From Camelimonas abortus (lineage in GTDB: Bacteria > Pseudomonadota > Alphaproteobacteria > Rhizobiales > Beijerinckiaceae): 64,000 bases of DNA. A program made the translations under genes and the position numbers. The notes beneath the pieces were generated by a model. That model was not told the origin of the DNA, ran no database searches, and worked only from the letters and a program-made list of their open reading frames with translations. Positions 45,772 through 55,692 of the stretch are shown piece after piece (position 1 is the stretch's first letter; the number at the start of each line of letters is the position of its first letter). The stretch is taken from the NCBI RefSeq assembly GCF_042647165.1, contig NZ_JBHRUV010000046.1; one strand, 5' to 3'.

Positions 45772-47282
45772 TGTTCGGCTTTGGCATCCTCTCTGGCCTG
45801 GTCGCAATTCCTGTCGTCGGCGCGCTGCTGATCCTGGCGCTGCGCGGGTCGCAGGAGTCCGTCGCGTCCAACGCGCGCTGGATCGCGCTTGTGACCACGC
45901 TGGCGACCTTCGTGCTGTCGCTCGTGGCGTGGAGCCGTTTCGACGGCTCCAGCGCCGCCTTCCAGCTGGTGGAGAGCCACGCCTGGCTCTCCGAGACCAT
46001 CCGCTTCAAGCTGGGCGTCGACGGCTTCTCGCTGCCGTTCATCGTGCTGACGGCGTTCCTGATGCCGTTCTGCGTGCTGGCGTCGTGGTCATCCATTGAG
46101 AAGCGGGTGCGCGAGTACTTCATCGCCTTCCTGGTGCTGGAGGCCACCATGGTGGGCGTGTTCGCCGCGCTTGACCTGGTGCTGTTCTACCTGTTCTTCG
46201 AGGCTGGCCTGATCCCGATGTTCCTGATCATCGGCATCTGGGGGCACGACCGGCGCATTTACGCCAGCTACAAGTTCTTCCTGTACACGCTGGCGGGCTC
46301 GGTGCTGATGCTGCTGGCCATCATGGCCATGTACTGGGCCGCCGGCACCACCGACATTCCGACCCTGCTGCAGCACCGCTTCGGCGAGAGCCTGCAGATC
46401 TGGCTGTGGCTGGCCTTCTTCGCCTCCTTCGCGGTGAAGATGCCGATGTGGCCGGTGCACACCTGGCTTCCGGACGCCCACGTGGAGGCGCCCACGGCGG
46501 GCTCGGTCATCCTGGCGGGCATCCTGCTGAAGATGGGCGGCTACGGCTTCATCCGCTTCTCGCTGCCGATGTTCCCGGACGCCTCGGCGTATTTCGCGCC
46601 GCTGGTCTACGCCATGTCCGTGATCGCGATCATCTACACCTCGCTGGTCGCGCTCATGCAGGAGAACATCAAGAAGCTGATCGCCTATTCGTCGATCGCC
46701 CACATGGGCTTCGTCACCATGGGCATCTTCTCGATGACCGAGCAGGGCGTGCAGGGCGCCATGTTCCAGATGGTGTCGCACGGCCTGGTCTCCGGCGCGC
46801 TGTTCCTTGGCGTCGGCGTGATCTACGACCGCATGCACACGCTGCGCATCGACGCCTACGGCGGTCTGGTGGAGCGCATGCCGCGCTACGCCGTGGTGAT
46901 GCTGATCCTCACCATGGCCAATGTCGGCCTGCCGGGCACCTCGGGCTTCATCGGCGAGTTCCTGACCATGCTCGGCACGTTCCGCGTGCAGCCTCTGGTG
47001 GCGCTGCTGGCCTGCACTGGCGTCATCCTGTCGGCCGCCTACGCCCTGTGGCTGTACCGCCGCGTGGTGTTCGGCAAGATGGAGAAGGATTCGCTGCGCG
47101 AGATGACCGACCTCAACGCCCGTGAGCTGGTCATGTTCGTTCCGCTGGTCCTGCTGATCATCTGGTACGGCGTGCAGCCCGGCCAGATCCTCGACGTCTT
47201 CGCCGCGCCGACCGTGGAACTCCTGAAGCACACCCAATCCGCGCTCTCCGCCGTGAAGACGGCCGCGCTCGCGATCCATTGA
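45771..47282 (+). CDS. nuoM: NADH-quinone oxidoreductase subunit M
   Basis: Antiporter-like membrane subunit, 503 residues with about 14 helices. The essential membrane Glu lies in LFYLFFEAGLIPMFLIIGIWG, and the channel signature reads VKMPMWPVHTWLPDAHVEAP followed by TAGSVILAGILLKMGGYG. SIAHMGFVTMGIF and PGTSGFIGEFL are further hallmarks. It starts in the nuoL stop codon (TGATG) and is followed by nuoN after seven bases. Confidence 0.97.
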   Translation: MFGFGILSGLVAIPVVGALLILALRGSQESVASNARWIALVTTLATFVLSLVAWSRFDGSSAAFQLVESHAWLSETIRFKLGVDGFSLPFIVLTAFLMPFCVLASWSSIEKRVREYFIAFLVLEATMVGVFAALDLVLFYLFFEAGLIPMFLIIGIWGHDRRIYASYKFFLYTLAGSVLMLLAIMAMYWAAGTTDIPTLLQHRFGESLQIWLWLAFFASFAVKMPMWPVHTWLPDAHVEAPTAGSVILAGILLKMGGYGFIRFSLPMFPDASAYFAPLVYAMSVIAIIYTSLVALMQENIKKLIAYSSIAHMGFVTMGIFSMTEQGVQGAMFQMVSHGLVSGALFLGVGVIYDRMHTLRIDAYGGLVERMPRYAVVMLILTMANVGLPGTSGFIGEFLTMLGTFRVQPLVALLACTGVILSAAYALWLYRRVVFGKMEKDSLREMTDLNARELVMFVPLVLLIIWYGVQPGQILDVFAAPTVELLKHTQSALSAVKTAALAIH

Positions 47283-47289
47283 GGCAAGC

Positions 47290-48729
47290 ATGACCTCCGC
47301 AGCACTTCTCCCGGCGCTTTCGCTGATCCTGCCTGAGCTTCTGCTCGCGGGAGGCGCGCTTGCGCTGCTGCTCGTCGGCGCCTTCGCGGGCGCCCGGTCC
47401 GGCGGCTTCGTCAATTTCGTGGCGTTGCTGCTGCTCATTGTCGCCGGGGCGCTCATCGCCGCCCAGCCGGAGGGCCGCGTCGTGGCCTTCAACGGCGCCT
47501 TCGTGGCGGACGGCTTCGGCCGCTTCATGAAGGCGCTGGCGCTCACCGGCGCCGCCGGCGCGCTGCTGCTGTCCTTCGACGACTTCCGCAAGCGCGGCAT
47601 CGCCGCCTTTGAGTATCCGGTGCTGGTGCTGCTCTCGGTCACCGGCATGATGGTCATGATCTCGGCCGGCGACCTGATCGCCCTCTACGTGGGCCTGGAG
47701 CTGCAGTCGCTCGCCATCTACGTGATCTGCGCCTTTGACCGCGACAGCGTGCGCTCCACCGAGGCGGGCCTGAAGTACTTCGTGCTCGGCGCGCTCTCCT
47801 CGGGCATGCTGCTGTACGGCGCCTCGCTGGTGTACGGCTTCACCGGCACGGTCTCTTTCGAGGGCATCGCGAAGGCCGCCGCCGACGCGCCGGGCGGCGG
47901 ACTGATCTTCGGTCTCGCCTTCCTCGCCGCCGGCCTCGCCTTCAAGATGAGCGCCGTGCCGTTCCACATGTGGACGCCGGACGTCTACGAGGGCGCGCCT
48001 TCGCCGGTCACCGCCTTCCTCGCCAGCGCGCCCAAGGTGGCGGCGGTGGCCATCACCGTGCGGGTGATGATCGGCGCCTTCCCGGGCATCGCCGACCAGT
48101 GGCGGCAGATCATCATTTTCGTGTCCTTCGCCTCGATGGCGCTGGGCGCCTTCGCCGCCATCGGCCAGCGCAACATCAAGCGCCTGATGGCCTATTCGTC
48201 CATCGGCCACATGGGTTACGCCCTGGTGGGCCTCGCCGCCGGCACGGCGGCCGGCGTCACCGGCGTGCTGCTCTACATGGGCGTCTATGTGGCGATGACG
48301 CTCGGCGTGTTCGCGGTGATCGTCAGCATGCGGCGCGACGGCCAGGTGGTGGAGGAGATCGACGATCTCGCCGGCCTGTCCCAGACCAGCCCGGTCACGG
48401 CCTATCTGCTGGCGCTGCTGATGTTCTCGCTCGCGGGCATCCCGCCGCTGGCCGGCTTCTTCGCCAAATTCTACGTGTTCGCCGCGGCGATCGAGGCGAA
48501 GCTGACGCTGCTGGCGGTGTTCGGCATCCTCACCAGCGTCGTCGGCGCATACTACTACCTGCGGGTGGTCAAGGTGATGTTCTTCGACGCCGCCCGCGGC
48601 GGCCTCGACCCCATGCCGGGCGCGGCGCGCTTCGTGCTGGCGCTGTCGATCATCGTCACCGTCGGCTATTTCCTCGCCCCGGCGCTGCTGAACGCGCCGG
48701 TCATGGCGGCGGCGAAGACGCTGTTCTGA
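47290..48729 (+). CDS. nuoN: NADH-quinone oxidoreductase subunit N
   Basis: The third antiporter-like subunit, 479 residues, last core gene of the operon. Key features are the Glu in LYVGLELQSLAIYVI, the Lys in LKYFVLGALSSGMLLYGASL, and FKMSAVPFHMWTPDVYEGAPSPVTAFLA. PPLAGFFAKFYVF and YYYLRVVKVMFF are in the C-terminal part. A hairpin with the repeated GGTCGCGACGACC core starts at the stop codon, and a terminator follows. Confidence 0.97.
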   Translation: MTSAALLPALSLILPELLLAGGALALLLVGAFAGARSGGFVNFVALLLLIVAGALIAAQPEGRVVAFNGAFVADGFGRFMKALALTGAAGALLLSFDDFRKRGIAAFEYPVLVLLSVTGMMVMISAGDLIALYVGLELQSLAIYVICAFDRDSVRSTEAGLKYFVLGALSSGMLLYGASLVYGFTGTVSFEGIAKAAADAPGGGLIFGLAFLAAGLAFKMSAVPFHMWTPDVYEGAPSPVTAFLASAPKVAAVAITVRVMIGAFPGIADQWRQIIIFVSFASMALGAFAAIGQRNIKRLMAYSSIGHMGYALVGLAAGTAAGVTGVLLYMGVYVAMTLGVFAVIVSMRRDGQVVEEIDDLAGLSQTSPVTAYLLALLMFSLAGIPPLAGFFAKFYVFAAAIEAKLTLLAVFGILTSVVGAYYYLRVVKVMFFDAARGGLDPMPGAARFVLALSIIVTVGYFLAPALLNAPVMAAAKTLF

Positions 48730-48747
48730 CGGGTCGCGACGACCCGT
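48729..48747. repeat. Hairpin at the nuoN stop containing the repeated core, copy 3
   Basis: ACGGGTCG-CGA-CGACCCGT, 8-bp arms. Its central GGTCGCGACGACC (48732-48744) is identical to the core of the two other intergenic copies at 26350-26362 and 31795-31807. It begins at the last base of the nuoN stop codon. Confidence 0.65.
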
Positions 48748-48779
48748 TCCGGCGTCCTGCGGCGCCGAGCGCAATCAGG

Positions 48780-48810
48780 GGGCGCGGCCTGCCGCTGGCC
48801 GCGCCCTTTT
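48780..48810 (+). terminator. Rho-independent terminator of the nuo operon
   Basis: GGGCGCGGCC (48780-48789), loop of seven, GGCCGCGCCC (48797-48806), then TTTTCG. About 50 bases after the nuoN stop. Confidence 0.88.
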
Positions 48811-48981
48811 CGTCCCGGCGGGGAGCTGGCGCTTCCGGTCCGCCGCCGCGGCGGCCCGGAAACGTCCGGCTCCGGCCGGCTGCGGGTAGCCATGCCAGGC
48901 CGGCTCTGGCATACACGGCTCACGTGCAATGGCCTGCGCGGCTTCATGGCCGCGCGCATACAGGGAAAGCGCCACGACCAC

Positions 48982-49824
48982 ATGCGATTTGTGCTTGCGC
49001 CCCAGGCAGAGGCTTCCGGCTACCGGCTGCAGGCCCATGAGGTCGTTGAGGGCTCCACCAACACCATCGCCATGGAGCACGCCCGCGCCGGCGGCGCCGG
49101 CGGCCTGTGGGTGGTCACCACGCTGCAGCGCGGCGGCAGGGGCCGGCGGGGCCGGGTCTGGGAGACGCCGCCCGGCAATCTGGCGGCGTCGCTGCTGGTG
49201 GAGGCGGCGTGCGAGCCGGCGCTGGCGGCCTCCATCGGCTTCGTCGCCGGGCTGGCCCTGCATGAGGCTGCGGCCCGGTGCGCCCCGGGGGCGCGCGCGG
49301 CGCTGCGGCTGAAATGGCCGAACGACCTGCTGCTCGACGGCGCCAAGCTCTCCGGCATGCTGCTGGAGAGCGAGATCATGCCCGGCGGGCGGCGGTTCGT
49401 GGTGGTTGGCGTGGGCGTCAACGTGGCGGCGGCGCCGGCGGGGCTGCCCTATGCGGCGGCGGCGCTGCGCGCGGTCGCCCCGGGCGTGACCGCCCAATCG
49501 CTTTTTGAAGTGATGTCAGCGACGTGGATTGAATATTTCAGCATCTGGGACAACGGCCGCGGCATGGACCGCATCCGCCGGCTGTGGCTGGAGCGGGCGC
49601 ACGGCGTGGGCGGCGCGGTGGCCATCCAGTACGGCCCGGAGGTGATCCGCGGCGTGTTTGAAACCATTGACGCGGTGGGCCAGCTGGTGGTTCGCACCCC
49701 GGCCGGCGATGCGCGGACCATCACCGCTGGCGACGTGCATTTCGGCGACGTCGGCTCATTCAGGGGGGAGGCGGCGGTCTCACGCCCGCAAGAGGCGTTG
49801 CGCAACGCTGCGAGGAACGGATGA
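48982..49824 (+). CDS. birA: Biotin-[acetyl-CoA-carboxylase] ligase
   Basis: Attaches biotin to carrier proteins. The 280-residue product contains EGSTNTIAMEHA, the biotin-binding loop GGRGRRGRVWETPPGNLAAS, and LKWPNDLLLDGAKLSGMLLES with the catalytic Lys. The N-terminal helix-turn-helix of E. coli BirA is absent, so it does not act as a repressor. The start is uncertain: ATG at 48982 follows AGGGAAAG at a rather long distance, and another ATG is in frame at 48946. It overlaps the next gene by four bases (ATGA). Confidence 0.92.
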   Translation: MRFVLAPQAEASGYRLQAHEVVEGSTNTIAMEHARAGGAGGLWVVTTLQRGGRGRRGRVWETPPGNLAASLLVEAACEPALAASIGFVAGLALHEAAARCAPGARAALRLKWPNDLLLDGAKLSGMLLESEIMPGGRRFVVVGVGVNVAAAPAGLPYAAAALRAVAPGVTAQSLFEVMSATWIEYFSIWDNGRGMDRIRRLWLERAHGVGGAVAIQYGPEVIRGVFETIDAVGQLVVRTPAGDARTITAGDVHFGDVGSFRGEAAVSRPQEALRNAARNG

Positions 49825-51500
49825 ACATGGACAGGCCGGTTGAGGAACTCGTTTTCGCGCCCCTGGGCGGGCTGGGCGAGATTGGCATGAACGCGGCGCT
49901 GTATGGCTACGGCCCGCGCAGGAACCGGCAGTGGGTGCTCGTTGACCTCGGCGTTTCCTTCGCCGACCCGGTGCGCACGCCCGGCGTCGAACTGGTCTAT
50001 CCGGACCTCGAATTCATCCGCGCGATCCGCAGGAACCTGCTCGGCCTCGTCGTCACCCACGCCCATGAGGATCACATCGGCGGCATCGCCCAGCTGTGGC
50101 CCGAGATCGGCGTGCCGGTGTACGGCACGCGCTTCGCCCTCGGCCTGCTTGAGGCGCGCCGGCTCTCGGAGTTCAACGGTCCGAAGATTCCGCTGCGCGA
50201 GGTGAAGCAGGGCGGCGTGCTCACCCTTGGTCCCTTCAGCATCGAATTCGTGCCGGTGTCGCACTCGATTCCGGAGGCCAACGCCCTCGCCATCCGCACC
50301 CCGGCCGGCACCATCCTGCACACTGGCGACTGGAAGCTGGACGAAACGCCGGTGGTCGGCCGCTCCACCGACGTGGCCCGGCTGAAGGCCATCGGCGACG
50401 AGGGCGTGCTGGCGCTGGTGTGCGACTCCACGAATGTGGTGCGCGCCGGCGCCAGCCCCAGCGAGGCGGACGTGTCGCGCACCCTGGCGGAGCTGGTGGC
50501 CAGCGCGCCGCACCGCGTGTGCGTCACCGCCTTCGCCTCCAATGTGGCGCGCATCCGCTCCGTCGCCGAGGCGGCCGCCGCCTGCGGCCGTGAGGTGGTG
50601 GTGGTGGGGCGCGGCATGGACCGGGTGATCCAGGTGGCGGCCGAGTGCGGCTATCTCGACGGCCTGCCGCCGTTCCGCGGTCCTGACGCGCTGCAGCGCC
50701 TGCCGCGCGACAGGGTGGTGGCGCTGCTCACCGGCAGCCAGGGCGAGGCCCGCGCCGCCATGGCCCGCATCGCCCGCGACGACCATCCGGCGCTGAAAAT
50801 CGCCGCCGGCGACCGGGTGATCTTCTCCTCGCGCACCATCCCGGGCAACGAGAAGGCGGTCGGCGAGATCATCAACCTGCTGATGCTGAAGGACGTGGAG
50901 GTGGTCACCGACCGCGACCACCTCGTGCACGTCTCCGGCCATCCCCGCCGCGGCGAACTGGAGCAGCTGTACGGCTGGATCCGGCCGCGCATAGCCATTC
51001 CCGCCCATGGCGAGCCGCTGCACCTGACCGAACACGCCGCTTTCGCGCGCGCCCAGGGCGTGCCGGAGGTGGTGCGCGCCTTCAACGGCGACGTGGTGGC
51101 CATCGTCGAGGGCGGCGCCGGCGTCATCGGCCGCATTCCCTCGGGCGTGCGCTACCGCGACGGCGACATCGTCGTGCCGGGCTCCGCGCCCGGCCTCGCC
51201 GAGCGCCGCAGGCTCGCATTCAGCGGCGTCATCTCCGTCGCCGTGGCGGTGGACGGGCGCGGCGAGGTGGCGGGCGACGCCGAAATCCAGGCTTCCGGCC
51301 TGCCGGAGCGGACCTCCGACGGCGAGGAGCTGCTGGCGATCATCGCCGACGTGGTGGACGAGACCATCGACAGTTTCCCGCCGCGCAAGCGGCGCGACGC
51401 CGCCGCCTTCGCCGCGGCCATCGAAAAGGCGGTGCGCAACGAGCTGCGCGCCGTCTGGGGCAAGAAGCCGGTGTGCCACGTGCTGGTGTTGGGCGTCTGA
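49821..51500 (+). CDS. rnj: Ribonuclease J
   Basis: A metallo-beta-lactamase/beta-CASP ribonuclease with endo- and 5' exonuclease activity in mRNA and rRNA processing. The 559-residue product has the zinc motif HAHEDH (His80, His82, Asp84, His85), further ligands in VSHSIPEANALAI and HTGDWKLDE, and the beta-CASP part with CDSTNVVRAG and LLTGSQGEARAAMARIA. HVSGHPRRGELEQLYGWIRP and IPAHGEPLHL complete the active site. The C-terminal domain is present. Position after birA and before mce is the usual alphaproteobacterial arrangement. Confidence 0.95.
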   Translation: MNMDRPVEELVFAPLGGLGEIGMNAALYGYGPRRNRQWVLVDLGVSFADPVRTPGVELVYPDLEFIRAIRRNLLGLVVTHAHEDHIGGIAQLWPEIGVPVYGTRFALGLLEARRLSEFNGPKIPLREVKQGGVLTLGPFSIEFVPVSHSIPEANALAIRTPAGTILHTGDWKLDETPVVGRSTDVARLKAIGDEGVLALVCDSTNVVRAGASPSEADVSRTLAELVASAPHRVCVTAFASNVARIRSVAEAAAACGREVVVVGRGMDRVIQVAAECGYLDGLPPFRGPDALQRLPRDRVVALLTGSQGEARAAMARIARDDHPALKIAAGDRVIFSSRTIPGNEKAVGEIINLLMLKDVEVVTDRDHLVHVSGHPRRGELEQLYGWIRPRIAIPAHGEPLHLTEHAAFARAQGVPEVVRAFNGDVVAIVEGGAGVIGRIPSGVRYRDGDIVVPGSAPGLAERRRLAFSGVISVAVAVDGRGEVAGDAEIQASGLPERTSDGEELLAIIADVVDETIDSFPPRKRRDAAAFAAAIEKAVRNELRAVWGKKPVCHVLVLGV

Positions 51501-51659
51501 CGGGCGCCGGGCGGGACGCGCCGCCCCATGGACATCGGCGGCGCGACATGCGATGCGCGCGCGGGCCCGGCGCCGCCGGCCGCGCCCAGGCGGCGCCACA
51601 ACGCAGGAGGGGGACCGGCCCGCGGGGGCGGCGGATCCCGGCATTACGGAGAGGAAAAC

Positions 51660-52064
<405 letters not shown>

Positions 52065-52270
52065 GCGCGACGCCGGCGGGCGTCGCGCCCGCCGTCTCCC
52101 GGGCCGGGCCGCCGGTCCGGGCGCGTCACGGGCGGCGGCTCCGGGCGTGGCCGCCGCGCGGGTGCCGCCGGCGCGGCATGGCGCGCGGCCATGGCCGGTC
52201 GCCCGGTCCTTCGTCAACGCCTCGCCGCCGGGCGCCGTCCCGGAGCCGGAACCTGAGGAGCGAGCCGCCG

Positions 52271-52501
52271 ATGAGCGTTTCCCTTGGCGTCGCCGTCTAT
52301 TTCGTCATCTGGTGGATAACGCTGTTCGCCGTGCTGCCGTTCGGCGTGCGCGGCCAGCACGAGACCGGCGAAGTGGTGGAGGGATCGGAGCCCGGCGCCC
52401 CGGCGCGCCCGCTGTTGCTGTGGAAGGCGCTGTGGACCACGGTGATCGCCTCCATCCTGTTCGCGGCGCTGTATTTTACGTATCCATATATCGAATTCTG
52501 A
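52271..52501 (+). CDS. DUF1467 family membrane protein
   Basis: A 76-residue protein with two membrane helices (about 5-24 and 50-71). The pattern YFVIWWITLFAVLPFGVRGQHE followed by a Glu/Pro-rich loop (VVEGSEPGAPARP) and LLWKALWTTVIASILFA is typical of DUF1467, a family almost confined to alphaproteobacteria and normally found between mce and proS, as here. Function is unknown. GAGGAG before the ATG supports the start. Confidence 0.9.
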   Translation: MSVSLGVAVYFVIWWITLFAVLPFGVRGQHETGEVVEGSEPGAPARPLLLWKALWTTVIASILFAALYFTYPYIEF

Positions 52502-52629
52502 CTGGCCGGCGGGCGCATGCGGCGGCGGCGCCGGCGCAGGCCTCCGCGCCAGCCATCCAACCCCGGGCGAAACCTGACCGGCCGGCCCCGGCCGGAACCG
52601 GACCACGCCAGAGCCACTCCGGAGCCGTC

Positions 52630-53952
52630 ATGCGCCTCAGTCGCTATTTTCTGCCCATCCTGAAGGAAAACCCCAAGGAAGCCGAGATCGTCTCGCACCG
52701 GCTGATGCTGCGCGCCGGCATGATCCGCCAGGAGGCGGCCGGCATCTACGCATGGCTGCCGCTCGGCCTGCGCGTGCTCAACAAGGTCACCGCCATCATC
52801 CGCGAGGAGCAGAACCGGGCCGGGGCCATCGAGCTGCTGATGCCCACCATCCAGTCGGCGGAGCTGTGGCGCGAATCCGGCCGTTACGACGCTTACGGCA
52901 AGGAGATGCTGCGCATCGTCGACCGGCACGAGCGCGAGATGCTCTATGGCCCCACCAATGAGGAGATGATCACCGAAATCTTCCGGGCCTACGTGCGCTC
53001 CTACCGCGACCTGCCGCTGAACCTTTACCATATCCAGTGGAAGTTCCGCGACGAGATCCGGCCGCGCTTCGGCGCCATGCGCTCGCGCGAGTTCCTGATG
53101 AAGGACGCCTATTCCTTCGATTTCGACATGGAGGGGGCGCGCCACTCCTACAACCAGATGTTCGCCGCCTATCTGCGCACCTTCCACCGCATGGGCCTGA
53201 AGGCGATTCCCATGCGCGCCGACACCGGCCCCATCGGCGGCGACCTGAGCCACGAGTTCATCATCCTCGCCGACACCGGCGAGAGCGCCGTGTTCTGTGA
53301 CCGCGCGTTCCTCGACTTCGAGGTCCCGCCCGCCGACACCGACTTCACCGACCGCGCCGCCCTGCAGGCGGTGTTCGACCGCTGGACCTCACGCTACGCC
53401 GCCACCGAGGAGATGCACGACGAAGCCGCCTTCGCCGCCATTCCCGAGGAGCGCCGCATGGCCGCCCGCGGCATCGAGGTGGGCCACATCTTCTATTTCG
53501 GCGCCAAATATTCGGCCCCGATGAAGGCCGAGGTCGCCGGTCCCGACGGCCAGATGCGCCCGGTGCACATGGGCTCCTACGGCATCGGCCCCACCCGCCT
53601 GGTGGCGGCGCTGATCGAGGCCGGTCACGACGACGCCGGCATCGTCTGGCCGGACGCGGTCGCGCCGTTCAACGTCGCCATCCTCGACCTGAAAGCCGGC
53701 GATTCCGCCACCGCCGCCGCCTGCGCGCAGCTGTACGACGCGCTCGGCGCCCGTGGCCTCGACGTGCTGTGGGATGACCGCGACGAGCGCGCCGGCGGCA
53801 AGTTCGCCACCGCCGATCTCATCGGCGCGCCGTGGCAGATCCTCGTCGGCCCCAAGGGCCTCGCCGAGGGCAAGGTGGAGGTGAAGCGGCGCGCCACGGG
53901 CGAGCGCGAACTGCTCTCGCCGGCGGACGCCGTGGTCCGCATCGCCGGCTGA
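52630..53952 (+). CDS. proS: Prolyl-tRNA synthetase, short form
   Basis: Class II synthetase charging tRNA-Pro. The 440-residue product is the alphaproteobacterial short type without the large editing insertion found in E. coli ProRS. Motif 1 region AGIYAWLPLGLRVLNKVTAIIREEQNRAG, motif 2 YHIQWKFRDEIRPRFGAMRSREFLMKDAYSFD and motif 3 GSYGIGPTRLVAALIE are evident, followed by an anticodon-binding domain. Proofreading would have to come from a separate protein such as ProX/YbaK, not seen here. Start at the ATG after CCGGAG. Confidence 0.96.
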   Translation: MRLSRYFLPILKENPKEAEIVSHRLMLRAGMIRQEAAGIYAWLPLGLRVLNKVTAIIREEQNRAGAIELLMPTIQSAELWRESGRYDAYGKEMLRIVDRHEREMLYGPTNEEMITEIFRAYVRSYRDLPLNLYHIQWKFRDEIRPRFGAMRSREFLMKDAYSFDFDMEGARHSYNQMFAAYLRTFHRMGLKAIPMRADTGPIGGDLSHEFIILADTGESAVFCDRAFLDFEVPPADTDFTDRAALQAVFDRWTSRYAATEEMHDEAAFAAIPEERRMAARGIEVGHIFYFGAKYSAPMKAEVAGPDGQMRPVHMGSYGIGPTRLVAALIEAGHDDAGIVWPDAVAPFNVAILDLKAGDSATAAACAQLYDALGARGLDVLWDDRDERAGGKFATADLIGAPWQILVGPKGLAEGKVEVKRRATGERELLSPADAVVRIAG

Positions 53953-54139
53953 GCGGCGCCGCTACCGTCATTTCCGCGTATCGCGGCCCCGGGCGATCGC
54001 CGTCGTCCGGGCTTTTTGCGCGCGCCGCCGGCCGTGGCGCCGCTCCGGCGGTCTGGGCCTGGCGACGCATACCAGGCGCCTTCGCCGGAAAAACATGGAC
54101 GGAAAGCCGGCCATGCGCCCTGTGGATATGTCAATAACT

Positions 54140-54168
54140 TTGCACATCAATCCGTTACAGGTTATGCA
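54140..54168 (+). promoter_or_regulatory. Candidate promoter upstream of the binding-protein/acyl-CoA dehydrogenase genes
   Basis: TTGCAC (54140-54145), a 17-bp spacer and TATGCA (54163-54168). The match is moderate, but spacing is ideal and the site lies in the only AT-rich part of the gap. Transcription would begin near 54175, inside the palindrome that follows. Confidence 0.4.
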
Positions 54169-54172
54169 ACAA

Positions 54173-54190
54173 CAGTCTCATATGAGACTG
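54173..54190. promoter_or_regulatory. Perfect 18-bp palindrome, likely operator
   Basis: CAGTCTCATATGAGACTG reads the same on both strands. It directly follows the candidate -10 box, the normal place for a repressor to block transcription. The cognate regulator is unknown and no regulator gene is adjacent. Confidence 0.6.
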
Positions 54191-54471
54191 AGGGCGCGCC
54201 GCGCGCTCACCACGCCAGACCAGGGCGGGGAGGCGCGGGCGCCGGGGCGAGCGCGGCCAGGGAGGCCCCGCGTCGCCGCCGGGGCGTTTGCGCGCCCTGG
54301 CGGGCGCGGGCTGGCGGCGCGCCCGCCGGGCGGGAGTTCCCCGCGCCGGCGTTTCATGGCGGCGCGCCGCAGGCCGGCGGGCCCGTCCAGGACAATGAAA
54401 ACGTCAGCACGACAGTCAGCAGGAAACACGTTCGCGGTCCGCCGCGAGCGCAAGGCCCAGGGGGAATGACA

Positions 54472-55689
54472 ATGGATCGCAGGCACTTTCTCGCGGCCGG
54501 CGCGGCGGCGCTCGGCGCCGGCTTCGCGCTGCGCGGCGCGCCCGCCATCGCGAAGGGCAAGAAATACGATCCCGGCGCGAGCGACTCCGAGATCCGGCTC
54601 GGCCAGACCATCCCGTACAGCGGCGCCGGCTCCGTCTACGGCGCCGTGGGCCACGCCCAGGCCGCCTATTTCGACGAGCTGAACGAGAAGGGCGGGATCA
54701 ACGGCCGCAAGATCAGGTTCATTTCGCTCGACGACGCCTACAGCCCGCCCAAGACCATGGAGGCCACCCGCCGCCTGGTGGAGCAGGAGGAGGTGCTTGG
54801 CCTGTTCTCGTCGCTCGGCACCGCCACCCAGGCGGCCGTGCAGAAGTATCTCAACAACAAGAAGGTGCCGCAGCTGCTGCTGAACGCCGGCGCCCCCCGC
54901 TGGAACAATCCGAAGCAGTTCCCGTGGACCACGCCCGGCCTGCCGCTGTACTCCGTCGAGGGCCGCATCCTGGCCAATTACCTGGCGGCCAGGCGTCCGG
55001 GCAGCAGGGTCGCGGTGCTGTACCAGAACGACGAGTTCGGCCGCGATTACCTGAAGGCGTTCAGGGAAGGGCTGGGTTCGCGCGGCCAGATCGTCGCCGA
55101 GGCGCATTACGACCTGACTGACGCGACCGTCGACTCGCAGATGATCAATCTGGCCAGGTCCGGCGCCGATGTGTTCTTCAACGCATCCTCCGGCAAGTTC
55201 ACCTCCCAGGCGGTGAAGAAGGCGCACGAGCTGGACTGGAAGCCGTTCCAGATCCTCATCAGCACCTCCAGCGGCACCACCATCCTGTCGGCGGCCGGCG
55301 CGGAGGCGGCGCGCGGCATCGTCTCCGCGCACTACATCAAGCAGCTGGGCAGCCCGCAGTGGGACGATGACCCGGGCGTGCAGGCGTTCGAGGCGCTGCG
55401 GGCGAAGCGCATGCCCAACATCTCGAAAGACAACTCCATCGCCTTCATCGGCTATGGCGTGGCGGTGCTGATGCACCAGATCCTCGAGCGCTGCGGCGAC
55501 GAGCTGACCCGCGAGAACCTGCTGCGCCAGGCCACCAGCCTCCGCGGCATGGTGACGCCGCCGCTGCTGCCGGGCCTCTCCTACGCCACCACGCCCGAGG
55601 ACTATTCGCCGTTCAACGCCATGATCATGGGAACCTACCAGGGCGACGGCGCCTGGGACTACGACATGACGCCGGTGTCCGCCGGCTGA
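54472..55689 (+). CDS. ABC transporter substrate-binding protein, branched-chain amino acid type
   Basis: A 405-residue periplasmic binding protein of the LivJ-like family (peripla_BP_6), whose members bind amino acids, amides, or aromatic and aliphatic acids. The N-terminus MDRRHFLAAGAAALGAGFALRGAPAIA is a Tat-type signal. Typical elements are EIRLGQTIPYSGAG, FDELNEKGGINGRKIRFISLDDAY, VLGLFSSLGTATQAAVQKYLN and VAVLYQNDEFGRDYLKAFREGL. The start at 54472 is best spaced from GGGGGA; an ATG six bases earlier is possible. No permease or ATPase of this transporter class is nearby, so it is an orphan here. Being next to two acyl-CoA dehydrogenases suggests an organic acid ligand (inference). Confidence 0.9.
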   Translation: MDRRHFLAAGAAALGAGFALRGAPAIAKGKKYDPGASDSEIRLGQTIPYSGAGSVYGAVGHAQAAYFDELNEKGGINGRKIRFISLDDAYSPPKTMEATRRLVEQEEVLGLFSSLGTATQAAVQKYLNNKKVPQLLLNAGAPRWNNPKQFPWTTPGLPLYSVEGRILANYLAARRPGSRVAVLYQNDEFGRDYLKAFREGLGSRGQIVAEAHYDLTDATVDSQMINLARSGADVFFNASSGKFTSQAVKKAHELDWKPFQILISTSSGTTILSAAGAEAARGIVSAHYIKQLGSPQWDDDPGVQAFEALRAKRMPNISKDNSIAFIGYGVAVLMHQILERCGDELTRENLLRQATSLRGMVTPPLLPGLSYATTPEDYSPFNAMIMGTYQGDGAWDYDMTPVSAG

Positions 55690-55692
55690 GGC

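Larger units (their letters stand above)
53953..54471. other. 519-bp intergenic region between proS and the substrate-binding protein gene
   Basis: Mostly GC-rich with no gene, but 54118-54190 is AT-richer. That part contains a candidate promoter (54140-54168) and a perfect 18-bp palindrome (54173-54190). The remaining 280 bp up to the next gene are GC-rich with no recognisable riboswitch or small RNA; the start of the next gene has GGGGGA at 54460-54465. Confidence 0.6.
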
